Assembly (NCBI GenBank): GCA_022826565.1
Contig: JAJDUP010000033.1
Location: forward strand, 226,845 to 290,844
Direction: 5' to 3'
Length of the DNA: 64,000 nucleotides
From: Gemmatimonadota bacterium
GTDB lineage: Bacteria > Gemmatimonadota > Gemmatimonadetes > Longimicrobiales > Gaopeijiaceae
Under the pieces are notes generated by a model. That model saw nothing but the letters and a program-made list of their open reading frames with translations. It had not been told where the DNA came from and made no database searches. Both the position numbers and the translations under genes were made by a program. Of this stretch, positions 24,436-32,640 are shown piece after piece (the first letter of the stretch is position 1; every line of letters begins with the position of its first letter).

Positions 24436-26379
24436 ATGTGCGGAATCGCCGCGATCCTGTCCCGCGAAGGCCCCGTGCCCGCCGACGCCCTGCAGCGCGC
24501 GACCGTCGCCCTCCGTCACCGCGGACCCGACGGCGAAGGCACCTGGATCGCACCGTCGGGCCGCGCCGGTCTGGGCCACACCCTCCTCGCGATAACCGAC
24601 CCCGACGGGCACCAGCCGATCGCCAGCGAGGACGGACGCCTGCACATCATCCACAACGGCCAGTTCTACGACTACCAGCGCATTCGCGCATCGCTCGAGC
24701 AGAAGGGCCATCGCTTCCGCACCCGCTCCGACAGCGAGATCGCGCTCCACCTGTACGAGGACCTGGGCCCCGCGTGCCTGAAGCACCTTCGCGGCCAGTT
24801 CGCGTTTGTGATTTGGAATGAAGAGAGCGGCGTCCTCTTCGCGGCGCGCGACCGCTTCGGACTGAAGCCGCTCCACTACGCCACGAAGGATGACCGCCTC
24901 TACCTCGCGTCCGAGGCCAAGGCCCTGTTGGCTGCCGGTGTCGCGCCGGGATGGGACATGCGGGCCGTCTACCACGCGCTCCACGCCTGCCCCGACGAGA
25001 GGATCTCGCTCTTCGCGGGGATCTCGCAGCTGCCGCCGGGACACCTGTTGCACGCGAGCGCGGCGGGCGTGCGGGTTGAGCGCTACTGGGACCTGCCGGC
25101 ACCGTCACGGCGTGCAAACCGGCGGGCCGCGCAGCCCGTGCGCTCGGCCATCACCCGCAAGGCTCCCTCACCGGATCTTGCGGAAGCCATCGAGCGAATC
25201 CGTGAACTGACAGAGGAGTCGATCCGGCTGCGCATGGTCGCTTCCGTTCCCGTGGGGTGCCTGCTCAGCGGCGGACTCGACTCCTCGGCGGTGCTGGGTG
25301 TGGCGGCCTCGTGCACGGACGATCCCGTGGCCGCCTTCACGGTCGGCTTCGAGCGCCGGGACTTCGACGAGAGCGTGGGCGCGAGCGAGGCCGCGGCCGC
25401 GGCGGGCGCCGAACACCATTTGGTAACCCTGAGCGATGCCGAGTTGGCCGATAGCTTCGCCGACGCCGTGTGGCACGCCGAGACAATCCAGTACAACACG
25501 CACGGCGCCGCGCGCTACCTGCTCAGCCGCGGGGTGCGCGATGCCGGGTACAAGTCGATGCTCGCTGGCGAAGGGGCCGACGAGGCGTTCTTCGGCTACG
25601 AATTCCTGCGGGCAACCGCGGGCTCCGGCCGCCGCCCTGGTCCCGGCAAGCTGCTCCGCATCCTGTCAGGACTACTGCGCTCCCCCTCCCGCCACTACCC
25701 CGGCCTGGCCGCCGCTTCTCCCTGGCTCGCGCGCCTCGCCCTCATGCTCCCCGCAGCGCCATCGCTCTTCACCCGACTCGCCCGCGGACTCGGGCACATC
25801 CACTCCGTGTTCTCTGCCGACTTCCGCGAAGACTTCGCCGGATACGACCTCTACCGCGCCTATTACCGCCGCTGCGGGCGAACCGCCGACCTGTCACGGC
25901 GCGAGCCGTCCCGACGACTCCTCTACCTCTGGCTGCACTCGCTCTTCGTCAACTACCACCTCGCCGCCGACCGGCTCGACATGGCGCACGGCGTCGAAGT
26001 CCGCCTCCCCTTCCTCGACCACCACCTCTTCGAATACACGAACAGCCTCCCCGTCCCCCTCCTCGCCAACCATCTCCGCGAGAAACACCTTCTCCGCGAA
26101 GCGATGCGGTCCTACATCCCCGACCCCGTCTACGACCGCGTCAAGCGCCCGTTCTGGGGCCCCACCGCGGTGCGCGCCCAAGGCGGCCCTCTTCACGAGT
26201 TCCTGCAGGATACGCTGCGCGGCGACGCCTGCCGCTCAGTGCCCTTCCTCGACCACGCGGCTGTGGTGGACCTGCTGGACGGACTCCCCTCCCTGCCCGA
26301 GGAAGACCGCCCTTCCCTCGACTCGCTGCTGCTCATGCTCGCGTCGGTAGCGGTGCTGCAGGAGCGGTATCGGCTTTGA
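24436..26379 (+). CDS. asnB: Glutamine-hydrolysing asparagine synthetase (class B)
   Basis: The 647-residue protein starts MCGIAAIL, so Cys2 is the glutaminase nucleophile after Met removal. The N-terminal domain has the expected RHRGPDGEG and NGQFYDY; the synthetase domain has the ATP-binding LLSGGLDSSAVLG at 276-288. A charged low-complexity linker at about 220-250 and a Pro/Leu-rich insert at about 400-450 make it longer than the E. coli enzyme (about 550). It could simply make asparagine, or, as in lasso peptide and some antibiotic pathways, act as an amide or peptide-modifying ligase. The tight coupling to the HTTM gene and absence of other amino-acid genes favour a specialised role, but that is inference. 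Confidence 0.88.
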   Translation: MCGIAAILSREGPVPADALQRATVALRHRGPDGEGTWIAPSGRAGLGHTLLAITDPDGHQPIASEDGRLHIIHNGQFYDYQRIRASLEQKGHRFRTRSDSEIALHLYEDLGPACLKHLRGQFAFVIWNEESGVLFAARDRFGLKPLHYATKDDRLYLASEAKALLAAGVAPGWDMRAVYHALHACPDERISLFAGISQLPPGHLLHASAAGVRVERYWDLPAPSRRANRRAAQPVRSAITRKAPSPDLAEAIERIRELTEESIRLRMVASVPVGCLLSGGLDSSAVLGVAASCTDDPVAAFTVGFERRDFDESVGASEAAAAAGAEHHLVTLSDAELADSFADAVWHAETIQYNTHGAARYLLSRGVRDAGYKSMLAGEGADEAFFGYEFLRATAGSGRRPGPGKLLRILSGLLRSPSRHYPGLAAASPWLARLALMLPAAPSLFTRLARGLGHIHSVFSADFREDFAGYDLYRAYYRRCGRTADLSRREPSRRLLYLWLHSLFVNYHLAADRLDMAHGVEVRLPFLDHHLFEYTNSLPVPLLANHLREKHLLREAMRSYIPDPVYDRVKRPFWGPTAVRAQGGPLHEFLQDTLRGDACRSVPFLDHAAVVDLLDGLPSLPEEDRPSLDSLLLMLASVAVLQERYRL

Positions 26380-26413
26380 CTCAGTACGACCAAGCCGACC
26401 GGACCCGCCACGC

Positions 26414-26442
26414 TGGAAAACCGAACGTAAGCAGCTTATGAT
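26414..26442 (+). promoter_or_regulatory. Probable promoter with palindrome for the AbiEii-type pair, likely leaderless
   Basis: TGGAAA (26414-26419) and TATGAT (26437-26442) are 17 nt apart, matching sigma-70 elements at 4 and 5 of 6 positions. The ATG at 26449 begins 7 nt after the -10, so the transcript may start at the A of the start codon. The 11-bp palindrome TAAGCAGCTTA (26428-26438) overlaps the -10 and is a candidate operator. Confidence 0.5.
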
Positions 26443-26448
26443 AATTTC

Positions 26449-26715
26449 ATGGACAACACAATCCACAAGTACCTGGCGGAAATCGGCCGGAGGGGGGGCA
26501 GGAAGAGCCGTCGCTCACTTGATCCCGAGACGGCCAGGGCAATGGTACGGGTCCGCGAGGCCCGACGTGCGTTTCGCGAGTTCCACGCCACGTGCTTCTG
26601 GTCCTACCGCAAGGATCTTGTAATCGGCCCTGCCGATGTGGAATGGGTCGCCGAGACGCTGAAAAAAAACGGTGACATGCGGGCGTGGCGGATGGCGGGG
26701 CGACTGTGCCGCTAA
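26449..26715 (+). CDS. Small protein preceding the nucleotidyltransferase toxin (putative antitoxin)
   Basis: An 88-residue basic protein. The N-terminus (YLAEIGRRGGRKSRR then SLDPETARAMVRVREARRAF) looks like a short DNA-binding arm and helix; the C-terminal half contains the aromatic stretch ATCFWSYRKDLVIG and WVAETLKKNGDMRAW. I do not recognise a named family. Its reading frame ends inside the start region of the AbiEii-type gene, the tight coupling typical of toxin-antitoxin pairs, and a palindrome overlaps its promoter. Antitoxin function is therefore inferred from position. Confidence 0.65.
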   Translation: MDNTIHKYLAEIGRRGGRKSRRSLDPETARAMVRVREARRAFREFHATCFWSYRKDLVIGPADVEWVAETLKKNGDMRAWRMAGRLCR

Positions 26716-27506
26716 CAGACTTTCAACAAGAGGTGTTGGCGTTACTGGCGCGCTCGAAGGGTTCGGCAAGCTACCTGGCCGGGGGAACAGCACTCCACTT
26801 CGCTCGGACATCAAACCGGTTCAGCGAAGATCTCGATTTCTTTCACGACTCCATCGAGGCAGTCGCGGAGTCGTTCGCACGGGACAGCTCGGCGCTGGAG
26901 GAGGCTGGCTACCGTGTTGAACTCCTTCTCAGCCAGCCCGGCTTCATTCGGGCACTCGTTGCGGCCGGAGACCGGGCCACACGCATCGATTGGGCCCACG
27001 ACTCGGCATGGCGTTTCATGCCGCTGGTGAGAGACGAGACCGGCGGCCTCGTGCTGCACGAGGTGGATCTGGCGATCAACAAGGTGCTGACCCTCGCGGG
27101 TCGCGACGAGGCGCGCGACTTCGTGGACACCCTCTACGCCCACGACCATGTCCTTCCTCTTGGCGCAATGGTCTGGGCCGCCGTCGGGAAGGACCCGGGG
27201 TTCACTCCGGCCTCGCTTCTCGAGCAACTGAAGCGGCGAGGACGATGCCGGCCCGAGGACATCGAGCGACTTGCGCTCGCCACACCCTTCGATCTCGCCG
27301 AAGCGAAGGAGGCCTGGAGGGCGGCTCTTTCAGCCACGGACGAGTTCATCCGCTCGAGACCACACCGGGAGGTCGGCTGCCTGTACTACTCGCCTGGTCG
27401 CGATTGTTTCGTGGTGCCGGCACGCGGCCTCTCGCTACAGGAACAGGGCCTTGTGACCCACTTCGGCCAAACCGGGGGCATCCTGCCCAGGGTCGCAGAC
27501 CATTAG
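26706..27506 (+). CDS. AbiEii/AbiGii-type nucleotidyltransferase toxin
   Basis: The protein has the minimal nucleotidyltransferase signature of the AbiEii family: YLAGGTALHFARTSNRFSEDLDF, with the GG at residues 26-27 and the metal-binding Asp pair at 42 and 44, followed by DLAINKVLTLAGRDEARDFVD, the second family motif. Related toxins add nucleotides to tRNA acceptor stems. GTG at 26706 gives the usual N-terminus (PLTDFQQEVLALLA) and overlaps the end of the upstream gene; GTG at 26685 is also possible. Unlike the pair at 38.8-40.6 kb, the partner here is not an AbiEi homologue. It converges on the TPR gene with a 4-bp gap. Confidence 0.82.
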   Translation: MPLTDFQQEVLALLARSKGSASYLAGGTALHFARTSNRFSEDLDFFHDSIEAVAESFARDSSALEEAGYRVELLLSQPGFIRALVAAGDRATRIDWAHDSAWRFMPLVRDETGGLVLHEVDLAINKVLTLAGRDEARDFVDTLYAHDHVLPLGAMVWAAVGKDPGFTPASLLEQLKRRGRCRPEDIERLALATPFDLAEAKEAWRAALSATDEFIRSRPHREVGCLYYSPGRDCFVVPARGLSLQEQGLVTHFGQTGGILPRVADH

Positions 27507-27510
27507 GTGA

Positions 27511-29853
27511 TCAGCCACGTGATTCCAGCTCCGCCAACTTCGCCCGCGCCTCTCGCGCGGGCTCGAAGTCGTCGTCGGCGTTCTCCCACACGGTCAGCGC
27601 ACTCGTGAGGTGGTCCACCGCCGCCCCGATGTCCCCCCGCACATCCATCAACAGCGCCATCTCCAGAAGCGTGTGCGGATCGGCCGGAACCAGACGCAAC
27701 GCCTCCCGCAGTTCGGCCTCCGCTTCGTCCACAAGACCCAAACTGCGTAGCGCGCGTCCCGCTCCACGGTAGAATGAACCCTCCGGCGACAGCGCAATCG
27801 CTGCCCGGAAACTCTCGGCCGCCCCGGCGTGGTCCCCCGCGCGGTCCCGAATCAACCCCAGATTCCCCAAAAGGGTGGGCCGGGTTCCCTCCAGGCCCCT
27901 GGTCTCCAACACCTCCGAAGCGTGCCCGTATGCCGTCAATGCGGCATCCACACCCTCCGCCGCCAGAGTGACGCGCACGGCTAAATGTGAGAGCCAGATA
28001 GGCGGCGACGCCTGGAACACCACCCGCCATTCCTCCAGGAGGGCGACCGCATCGTCTATGCGGCCAGCGTCAAGGTAGACGAAGACGTCAATGATGCGTC
28101 CCGAAGAGATCTCGCGCGGTGTCCGGAAGCCTGCTTCCTCCTGCAGCCTTGCCTCGATCGCGCCGATCGCTTCGGCCATCTCCCCGCGGCGGCGGTGATA
28201 CCGTGTGAGCCCCCGAAGTGCCTCCGTCCTCTGGTTGGGCGTACGGGCCTGCGCCAGTAAGCGCTCGTACCCGGCGCGGGCTTCGTCCAATCGCCCATTG
28301 TCAAGATCGAGGTCCGCCAATTCCATCACCAAGTCGGGTGCCAACGGTTCCAGGACGATGGCCCGCTCCAGCGCTGTGCGTGCGTCGTCATACCGGCCGC
28401 GCCGCCGATGGAAGTCGGCCAGCTGCGAGTAGCCGAACGCGTCGCCCGGGAACCGCTCCACATACTCGGTCAGCAGCGACAAAGCCTGGTCATGGTTGCC
28501 CGACTGCGCCTGCGCCTGCGCCGTCAGCAGGATCAGGCTACCGTCCAGGGGATCAACGCGACGAATCGCTGCGAGGGTCGAGAGGACACCGTCCCAATCA
28601 CGCTGCGCGACCTGCATCTCTACCTGGTTCTGCAGCGCGTTGAGGTCGTTGGGATACAGTTCGACCCACATCTCCATCAGGGCTTCTGCTCTGTCCATCT
28701 CCCCGGTGAGCCTGTAGTAGTCCCCCTTCACCTGGAAGCCGTAGCGCTCGGGCATCCGGTACAGGTTGTCCATAGCCAATGTCAGCGGGACTACGGCCAC
28801 GGCCTCACCTTGGCCAGACGCCTGCAACACCCGAAACAACGTGTGTTGGGCAACCGCAAAACTGGGATCGAGTGTTGTGGCGGTGCTCAGGTATCCGATG
28901 GCCGCCTCGGCATCGCGGTTGGTGAAGTTGTGGAAGAAACCCTTGAAGAACGCCGTCACCGCCATGGCGTTACCGGAGAGCCGTTCACGCACGGGCAGAT
29001 CCTCTATGCCCTCTCGGCGCGGAATCTGCAGCGCAGCCTTCACCGGTCCCGACATCTCGTCGACGAGTGCGAGGAAGTCGGTTCCTTCGTGGACGGTTTC
29101 CCCTGCCAGCGATCCGTTGCCCACCCTGTACAGTCTGAGGGTGACACGGAGTATGTCGTCCATCCGATCGATCTCGCCGACAGCCATGAACTCCGTGTAC
29201 AACTCCTGCGCCAGTGCGCGCTTGAGGGAAAGCGGAGCTGCCGTGAAACTGTCGAATCCCCGCTCTCTCGCGTAGGACTCGTACCCGAACGTGCGGGTCG
29301 GCACGAAGAAGTCGTCGGCCATGAGATCGAGCGCCAGCGCCTCGGGAACTGCGTAGGAGATCCATGACTCGTCCTCTGGGATCCCGGGACCGAGATCGAG
29401 CGGGAACAGCGTCGTGGTCTTTCTGAACTCGGTCTTGGGAACCTCCCGCTCGACGGTCCCCCCTTCCTCGGTCTCCACCGTGATCGAGGTCGTCGCCGAG
29501 CCCAGGTCCTCTTCTCCGAAGAGTGCCAACAACACGACCGCGCACAACGCCAGGTTGGCGGGGATACCGATCTTCTCCGTACGTGCCGGCGAGTCCCTGT
29601 CCCGGCCCGGTCTTCCGTGATACCAGGCAAGCATGAACACACTCGGCAGCATCATGAACAGCGTGAGCAGCACGATGCGCGTCCAATGTGGCGAGAGCAG
29701 GAACTCGTCCGCGGCGAAAGCCGTGAACTCGACCAGACCCCAGGACGCGCCGGCGTAGATGGCCAGGATGTGGGGGACGCGCCGATCTATCAGGTCACGG
29801 GTCAGGCTCACCGATGGCGGCGGCGACGTGGGAAGATCGTCCGGCGTCTCCAT
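27511..29853 (-). CDS. Membrane-anchored TPR-repeat protein
   Basis: The 780-residue protein has three hydrophobic segments in the first 120 residues (IYAGASWGLVEFTAFAA, LLTLFMMLPSVFMLAWY, LALCAVVLLALFG) and then a long array of tetratricopeptide repeats from about 300 to the end, with cores such as ALERAIVLEPLAPDLVMELA and AFGYSQLADFHRRRGRYDDA. The architecture is the same as in the protein at 57951-59834, without a recognisable kinase or cyclase domain. The middle segment (about 130-280) may be a divergent TolB/FlgO-like domain. It probably acts as a scaffold or sensor at the inner membrane. It is a single gene convergent with the nucleotidyltransferase. Confidence 0.8.
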   Translation of the reverse strand: METPDDLPTSPPPSVSLTRDLIDRRVPHILAIYAGASWGLVEFTAFAADEFLLSPHWTRIVLLTLFMMLPSVFMLAWYHGRPGRDRDSPARTEKIGIPANLALCAVVLLALFGEEDLGSATTSITVETEEGGTVEREVPKTEFRKTTTLFPLDLGPGIPEDESWISYAVPEALALDLMADDFFVPTRTFGYESYARERGFDSFTAAPLSLKRALAQELYTEFMAVGEIDRMDDILRVTLRLYRVGNGSLAGETVHEGTDFLALVDEMSGPVKAALQIPRREGIEDLPVRERLSGNAMAVTAFFKGFFHNFTNRDAEAAIGYLSTATTLDPSFAVAQHTLFRVLQASGQGEAVAVVPLTLAMDNLYRMPERYGFQVKGDYYRLTGEMDRAEALMEMWVELYPNDLNALQNQVEMQVAQRDWDGVLSTLAAIRRVDPLDGSLILLTAQAQAQSGNHDQALSLLTEYVERFPGDAFGYSQLADFHRRRGRYDDARTALERAIVLEPLAPDLVMELADLDLDNGRLDEARAGYERLLAQARTPNQRTEALRGLTRYHRRRGEMAEAIGAIEARLQEEAGFRTPREISSGRIIDVFVYLDAGRIDDAVALLEEWRVVFQASPPIWLSHLAVRVTLAAEGVDAALTAYGHASEVLETRGLEGTRPTLLGNLGLIRDRAGDHAGAAESFRAAIALSPEGSFYRGAGRALRSLGLVDEAEAELREALRLVPADPHTLLEMALLMDVRGDIGAAVDHLTSALTVWENADDDFEPAREARAKLAELESRG

Positions 29854-29925
29854 TCGGACAGGCTATCCCAGTCGACGAACTGTAGCAAGCTGCTGTCTCG
29901 TCCAGTGCATGCGCGCCTCCCGAAG

Positions 29926-30891
29926 TTAGCTCGCCGCCGGCCTCACCACGACCGTGACCTCCACATCCGAGAACAGTCCCCCATCATCCGCGCGGCCGCG
30001 CAGCAGGTACGTCCCCGGCCGATCGAAGCTCACGTTCACCGTCCAGCGCCCGTCCCCGGGCAGCTCCGGCGGGATCCATCGCGGCGCCCACGGTGAGTTC
30101 GCCCCGGTGCGCGTGTCCTCCCACACCTTGATCTGCGGCGGGTCGAACCCGGGCTCGCCGTCGCCGCGGTACAGGAACCAGGACATGAACAGCCCGTTCG
30201 CCTTCTGCACGGTGATGCGCGACGGCGGCGTGAGCTGCGTGCGGCTGAAGGTCGGCGGCGCGTTCCAGATGGAGTCGGCGCGCGCGGAGTCGGCAGCGGT
30301 CTCGGGCGGCGGTGAGGGCGGTCGCCGGCGCGATCTCGGCACCCCGTCGTCCTCGACCAGCACCGTGATGCCGACCGGCACGCCCGCCGTGGCCTCTCGC
30401 ACCTCCGGGCCCTCGAGCGTGATCGTCGGGGGCTGGTTCGCACGCATCTGCGCGTTGCTCGAGCCCGCCCCGAGCGCGCCCGTCTCGGACATGATGACCA
30501 CGTTGTCCACGACGTAGTCGGGGCGCAGCGTCGCATAGGCGTGCTCGGTGACCCCGTTGCTGGTCAGGGTCCACACGAGTTCCCGGTCGCCCCAGTCGGC
30601 GGGTACCCGGACCTTGAAGACGAAGCGGTTGCGGCGCGGGAGGAAGTGGGTCGGCTGCCCGCGGTCGGCGGGACCGGGCGAGAAGCTGTTGAGTTCGCCG
30701 ACCGGCACGTCGACCTCTTCGAGCCAGTTCCGGTTCATGTAGCCGAAGAGGAAGTTGTACGAGCCGTCGTCGTTGCGCTCCCACCCCTCGAAGGCCGGCG
30801 CCACGTTCTGGCCGCGCTGGTAGGTCTGGGCGGTGGTGTCGGTCGCGATGGCGGCGGCAGCAAAGGCCACCGCCAGCAATCCCCTCGTCAC
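29926..30891 (-). CDS. Secreted beta-rich protein paired with a cytochrome/copper oxygenase
   Basis: GTG at 30891 starts 2 bp after the stop of the upstream cytochrome gene; the frame is open further upstream but there it is a shadow of that gene. The 321-residue protein has a signal peptide (LLAVAFAAAAIATDTTAQ) and is otherwise soluble. The C-terminal third (WTVNVSFDRPGTYLLRGRADDGGLFSDVEVTVVV) looks like an Ig/PKD-type beta-sandwich. No enzyme motif is seen and I do not recognise the family. The tight gene coupling suggests that it binds the cytochrome/copper protein or its substrate. Confidence 0.65.
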   Translation of the reverse strand: MTRGLLAVAFAAAAIATDTTAQTYQRGQNVAPAFEGWERNDDGSYNFLFGYMNRNWLEEVDVPVGELNSFSPGPADRGQPTHFLPRRNRFVFKVRVPADWGDRELVWTLTSNGVTEHAYATLRPDYVVDNVVIMSETGALGAGSSNAQMRANQPPTITLEGPEVREATAGVPVGITVLVEDDGVPRSRRRPPSPPPETAADSARADSIWNAPPTFSRTQLTPPSRITVQKANGLFMSWFLYRGDGEPGFDPPQIKVWEDTRTGANSPWAPRWIPPELPGDGRWTVNVSFDRPGTYLLRGRADDGGLFSDVEVTVVVRPAAS

Positions 30892-30893
30892 CG

Positions 30894-32453
30894 TTACCGG
30901 TTCCCGCGGCCACGGGCCGCATCCGGCGAATTGCCGCTCTGGCCGCCCTGGCCTCCGGCCCCACCCCCATCCTCCACATAGTAGCGCGGATTCCCGTTCG
31001 CGGGGATGACCATGCAGAGCGGACACCCGATCACGTGGTCGTTGGGACCGAGAGCGTGGCGTTCGCGGCGGAGCGCCATCTCTTCGACGAACTGTTCGTC
31101 GGTGAGCGCGACGCGCATGCCAAGGTCGATGAACATGTTGGCCACCGAGCGGTTGCCCGAACCCTGCCAGTTGCGGGTGTCGGGCACGTTGCGGTTGGCC
31201 TCGGAGGTGTCCATGTAGCCGATGATGTGCAGGATCGTTCCGCGGGGAAGCAGCGGCTGGTGGTCCTGCTCGTAGGTGTAGCCGCGGACCCAGTTGTGGT
31301 CGTAGCCGACGCAGTTGATGGTCTCGACGTTGAAGCCCCAGATCGCTTCGAGACACATGCGCATGCCGGGGGCGTGCAGGTGGGGCTCGAAGGTGACGAT
31401 CTTGGTGTGCTGGTTGAGGACCTGGTAGGCGTGCAGTTCCTGGCCCGCCTCGCCGGCCCGGATGTCGATGTCGCTGCCGTTCCCGAGGCCGAAGAAGGCG
31501 CGGCGGTACTTCGGCGCGTAGTCGGGCGGGTGGAAGCGGAAGCCGATTTCGAGGTGGGCGCGGGTGTCGCGGCCGTTGGAGTGGAGGTGGAGCGAGTTGG
31601 AGACGACGGAGGAGCCGGCGCGCAGGAGGCGGCCCGCGTCGTTGTCGAAGATGTCGGGCTCGCGGCCCACCTCGTGGACGGGCCAGCTGGTGGTTCTGGG
31701 GCCGTCGCCGGCTTCCTCGGCGGGGACGCGCGTGCTCCAGATCATGTGGTGGACGACGAAGCGGCCGCCCACGGTGTGACGGCCCTCGTGGCCGCCTTCG
31801 GGGTTGCGGCCGACGTCGTTGACCTCGCGGATCTCGACGGACTTCACGTAGCGGTCTTCGGTGAGGCCCGTCGGGATGGGCTCGATGTCGCCCCACCAGT
31901 CGGGCACGTCGCCTTCGACGAGCACCTCGGGCAGCTTGACGATCAGGTCGGGCTCGCCGGCGACCCACACCACGTCGTCGTCGAACTCGAGGGGTGGCGG
32001 GAGGTCGGCGGGGTCGCCTTCGGGGGTGCCGGCGCGCCACCACTGCTCCAGCGCGTCGATTTCGTGGTCGTCGAGGGACATGTCGTCCTTGAAGTGCTGG
32101 ATGCCGATGTCCTTCTCGACGTACCAGGGCGGCATGGCGCCCGCGCGGTCGCGGATCCCGGTGCGGCGCACGATGCGGGGGGCGTATTCGCGCACCTCAT
32201 CGAAGCTGGTGAGCGCCATTGGGCCGACGCCGTTGTCGCGGTGGCACCGCACGCAGGCGCGCTGCATGATGGGCGCTATGTCCCTGCTGTAGGTGAAGTC
32301 GTCGGGGGCGGCAGCTGGCGCCGGGGTTGACGCGCTCGCGTCCGGCTCCGTCTGGGCGGCGAGCGGCTGCGGCGCGACGGTTGCGGCGACGAGTGCCGCC
32401 GAGGCCAGGGCCCCCGCCAACAGGGTGGTTTCGGTCGACTTCGTGATCGCCAT
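30894..32453 (-). CDS. Exported c-type cytochrome fused to a copper type II ascorbate-dependent monooxygenase-like domain
   Basis: After a signal peptide (about residues 1-33) the protein has one heme c site, CVRCH at 67-71, with a probable distal Met in GAMPPWY. The rest resembles the two-domain copper monooxygenases (PHM/DBM type): a His pair in FVVHHMIW (235-236), HLHSNG (289-291) and EPHLHAPGMRM (His358, His360, then Met364/366) are in the right order to bind two coppers. It would hydroxylate a C-H bond, with electrons perhaps coming through the fused heme instead of ascorbate; that is inference. It is followed by a small secreted protein 2 bp downstream. Confidence 0.78.
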   Translation of the reverse strand: MAITKSTETTLLAGALASAALVAATVAPQPLAAQTEPDASASTPAPAAAPDDFTYSRDIAPIMQRACVRCHRDNGVGPMALTSFDEVREYAPRIVRRTGIRDRAGAMPPWYVEKDIGIQHFKDDMSLDDHEIDALEQWWRAGTPEGDPADLPPPLEFDDDVVWVAGEPDLIVKLPEVLVEGDVPDWWGDIEPIPTGLTEDRYVKSVEIREVNDVGRNPEGGHEGRHTVGGRFVVHHMIWSTRVPAEEAGDGPRTTSWPVHEVGREPDIFDNDAGRLLRAGSSVVSNSLHLHSNGRDTRAHLEIGFRFHPPDYAPKYRRAFFGLGNGSDIDIRAGEAGQELHAYQVLNQHTKIVTFEPHLHAPGMRMCLEAIWGFNVETINCVGYDHNWVRGYTYEQDHQPLLPRGTILHIIGYMDTSEANRNVPDTRNWQGSGNRSVANMFIDLGMRVALTDEQFVEEMALRRERHALGPNDHVIGCPLCMVIPANGNPRYYVEDGGGAGGQGGQSGNSPDAARGRGNR

Positions 32454-32640
32454 CGGCGCTCCTCGTTCCGTCGCAGCTGTCTGGTGTGGGCTACGCCTCG
32501 AAGTCTACGCAGCCCGTGCACGCCAGGCAAAACGCTGAATGACCGGGCGGTTACCCCTCCAGGCCGCGGTTGACCGGGCCAACCCGGGGCTCAACCTTGT
32601 CTCCCACACCCCCCACCCCCCCTCCAGCCGTGACCTGCCC

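Noticed and set aside
22824..24437. Upstream extension of the CocE frame over the HTTM gene
   Set aside because: It would add over 500 residues of low-complexity charged sequence; the signal peptide at 22823 marks the true start.
26380..26448. Possible small precursor peptide next to asnB (lasso-peptide idea)
   Set aside because: There is no open frame with a leader-core pattern here, and no transglutaminase-like B protein in the neighbourhood.
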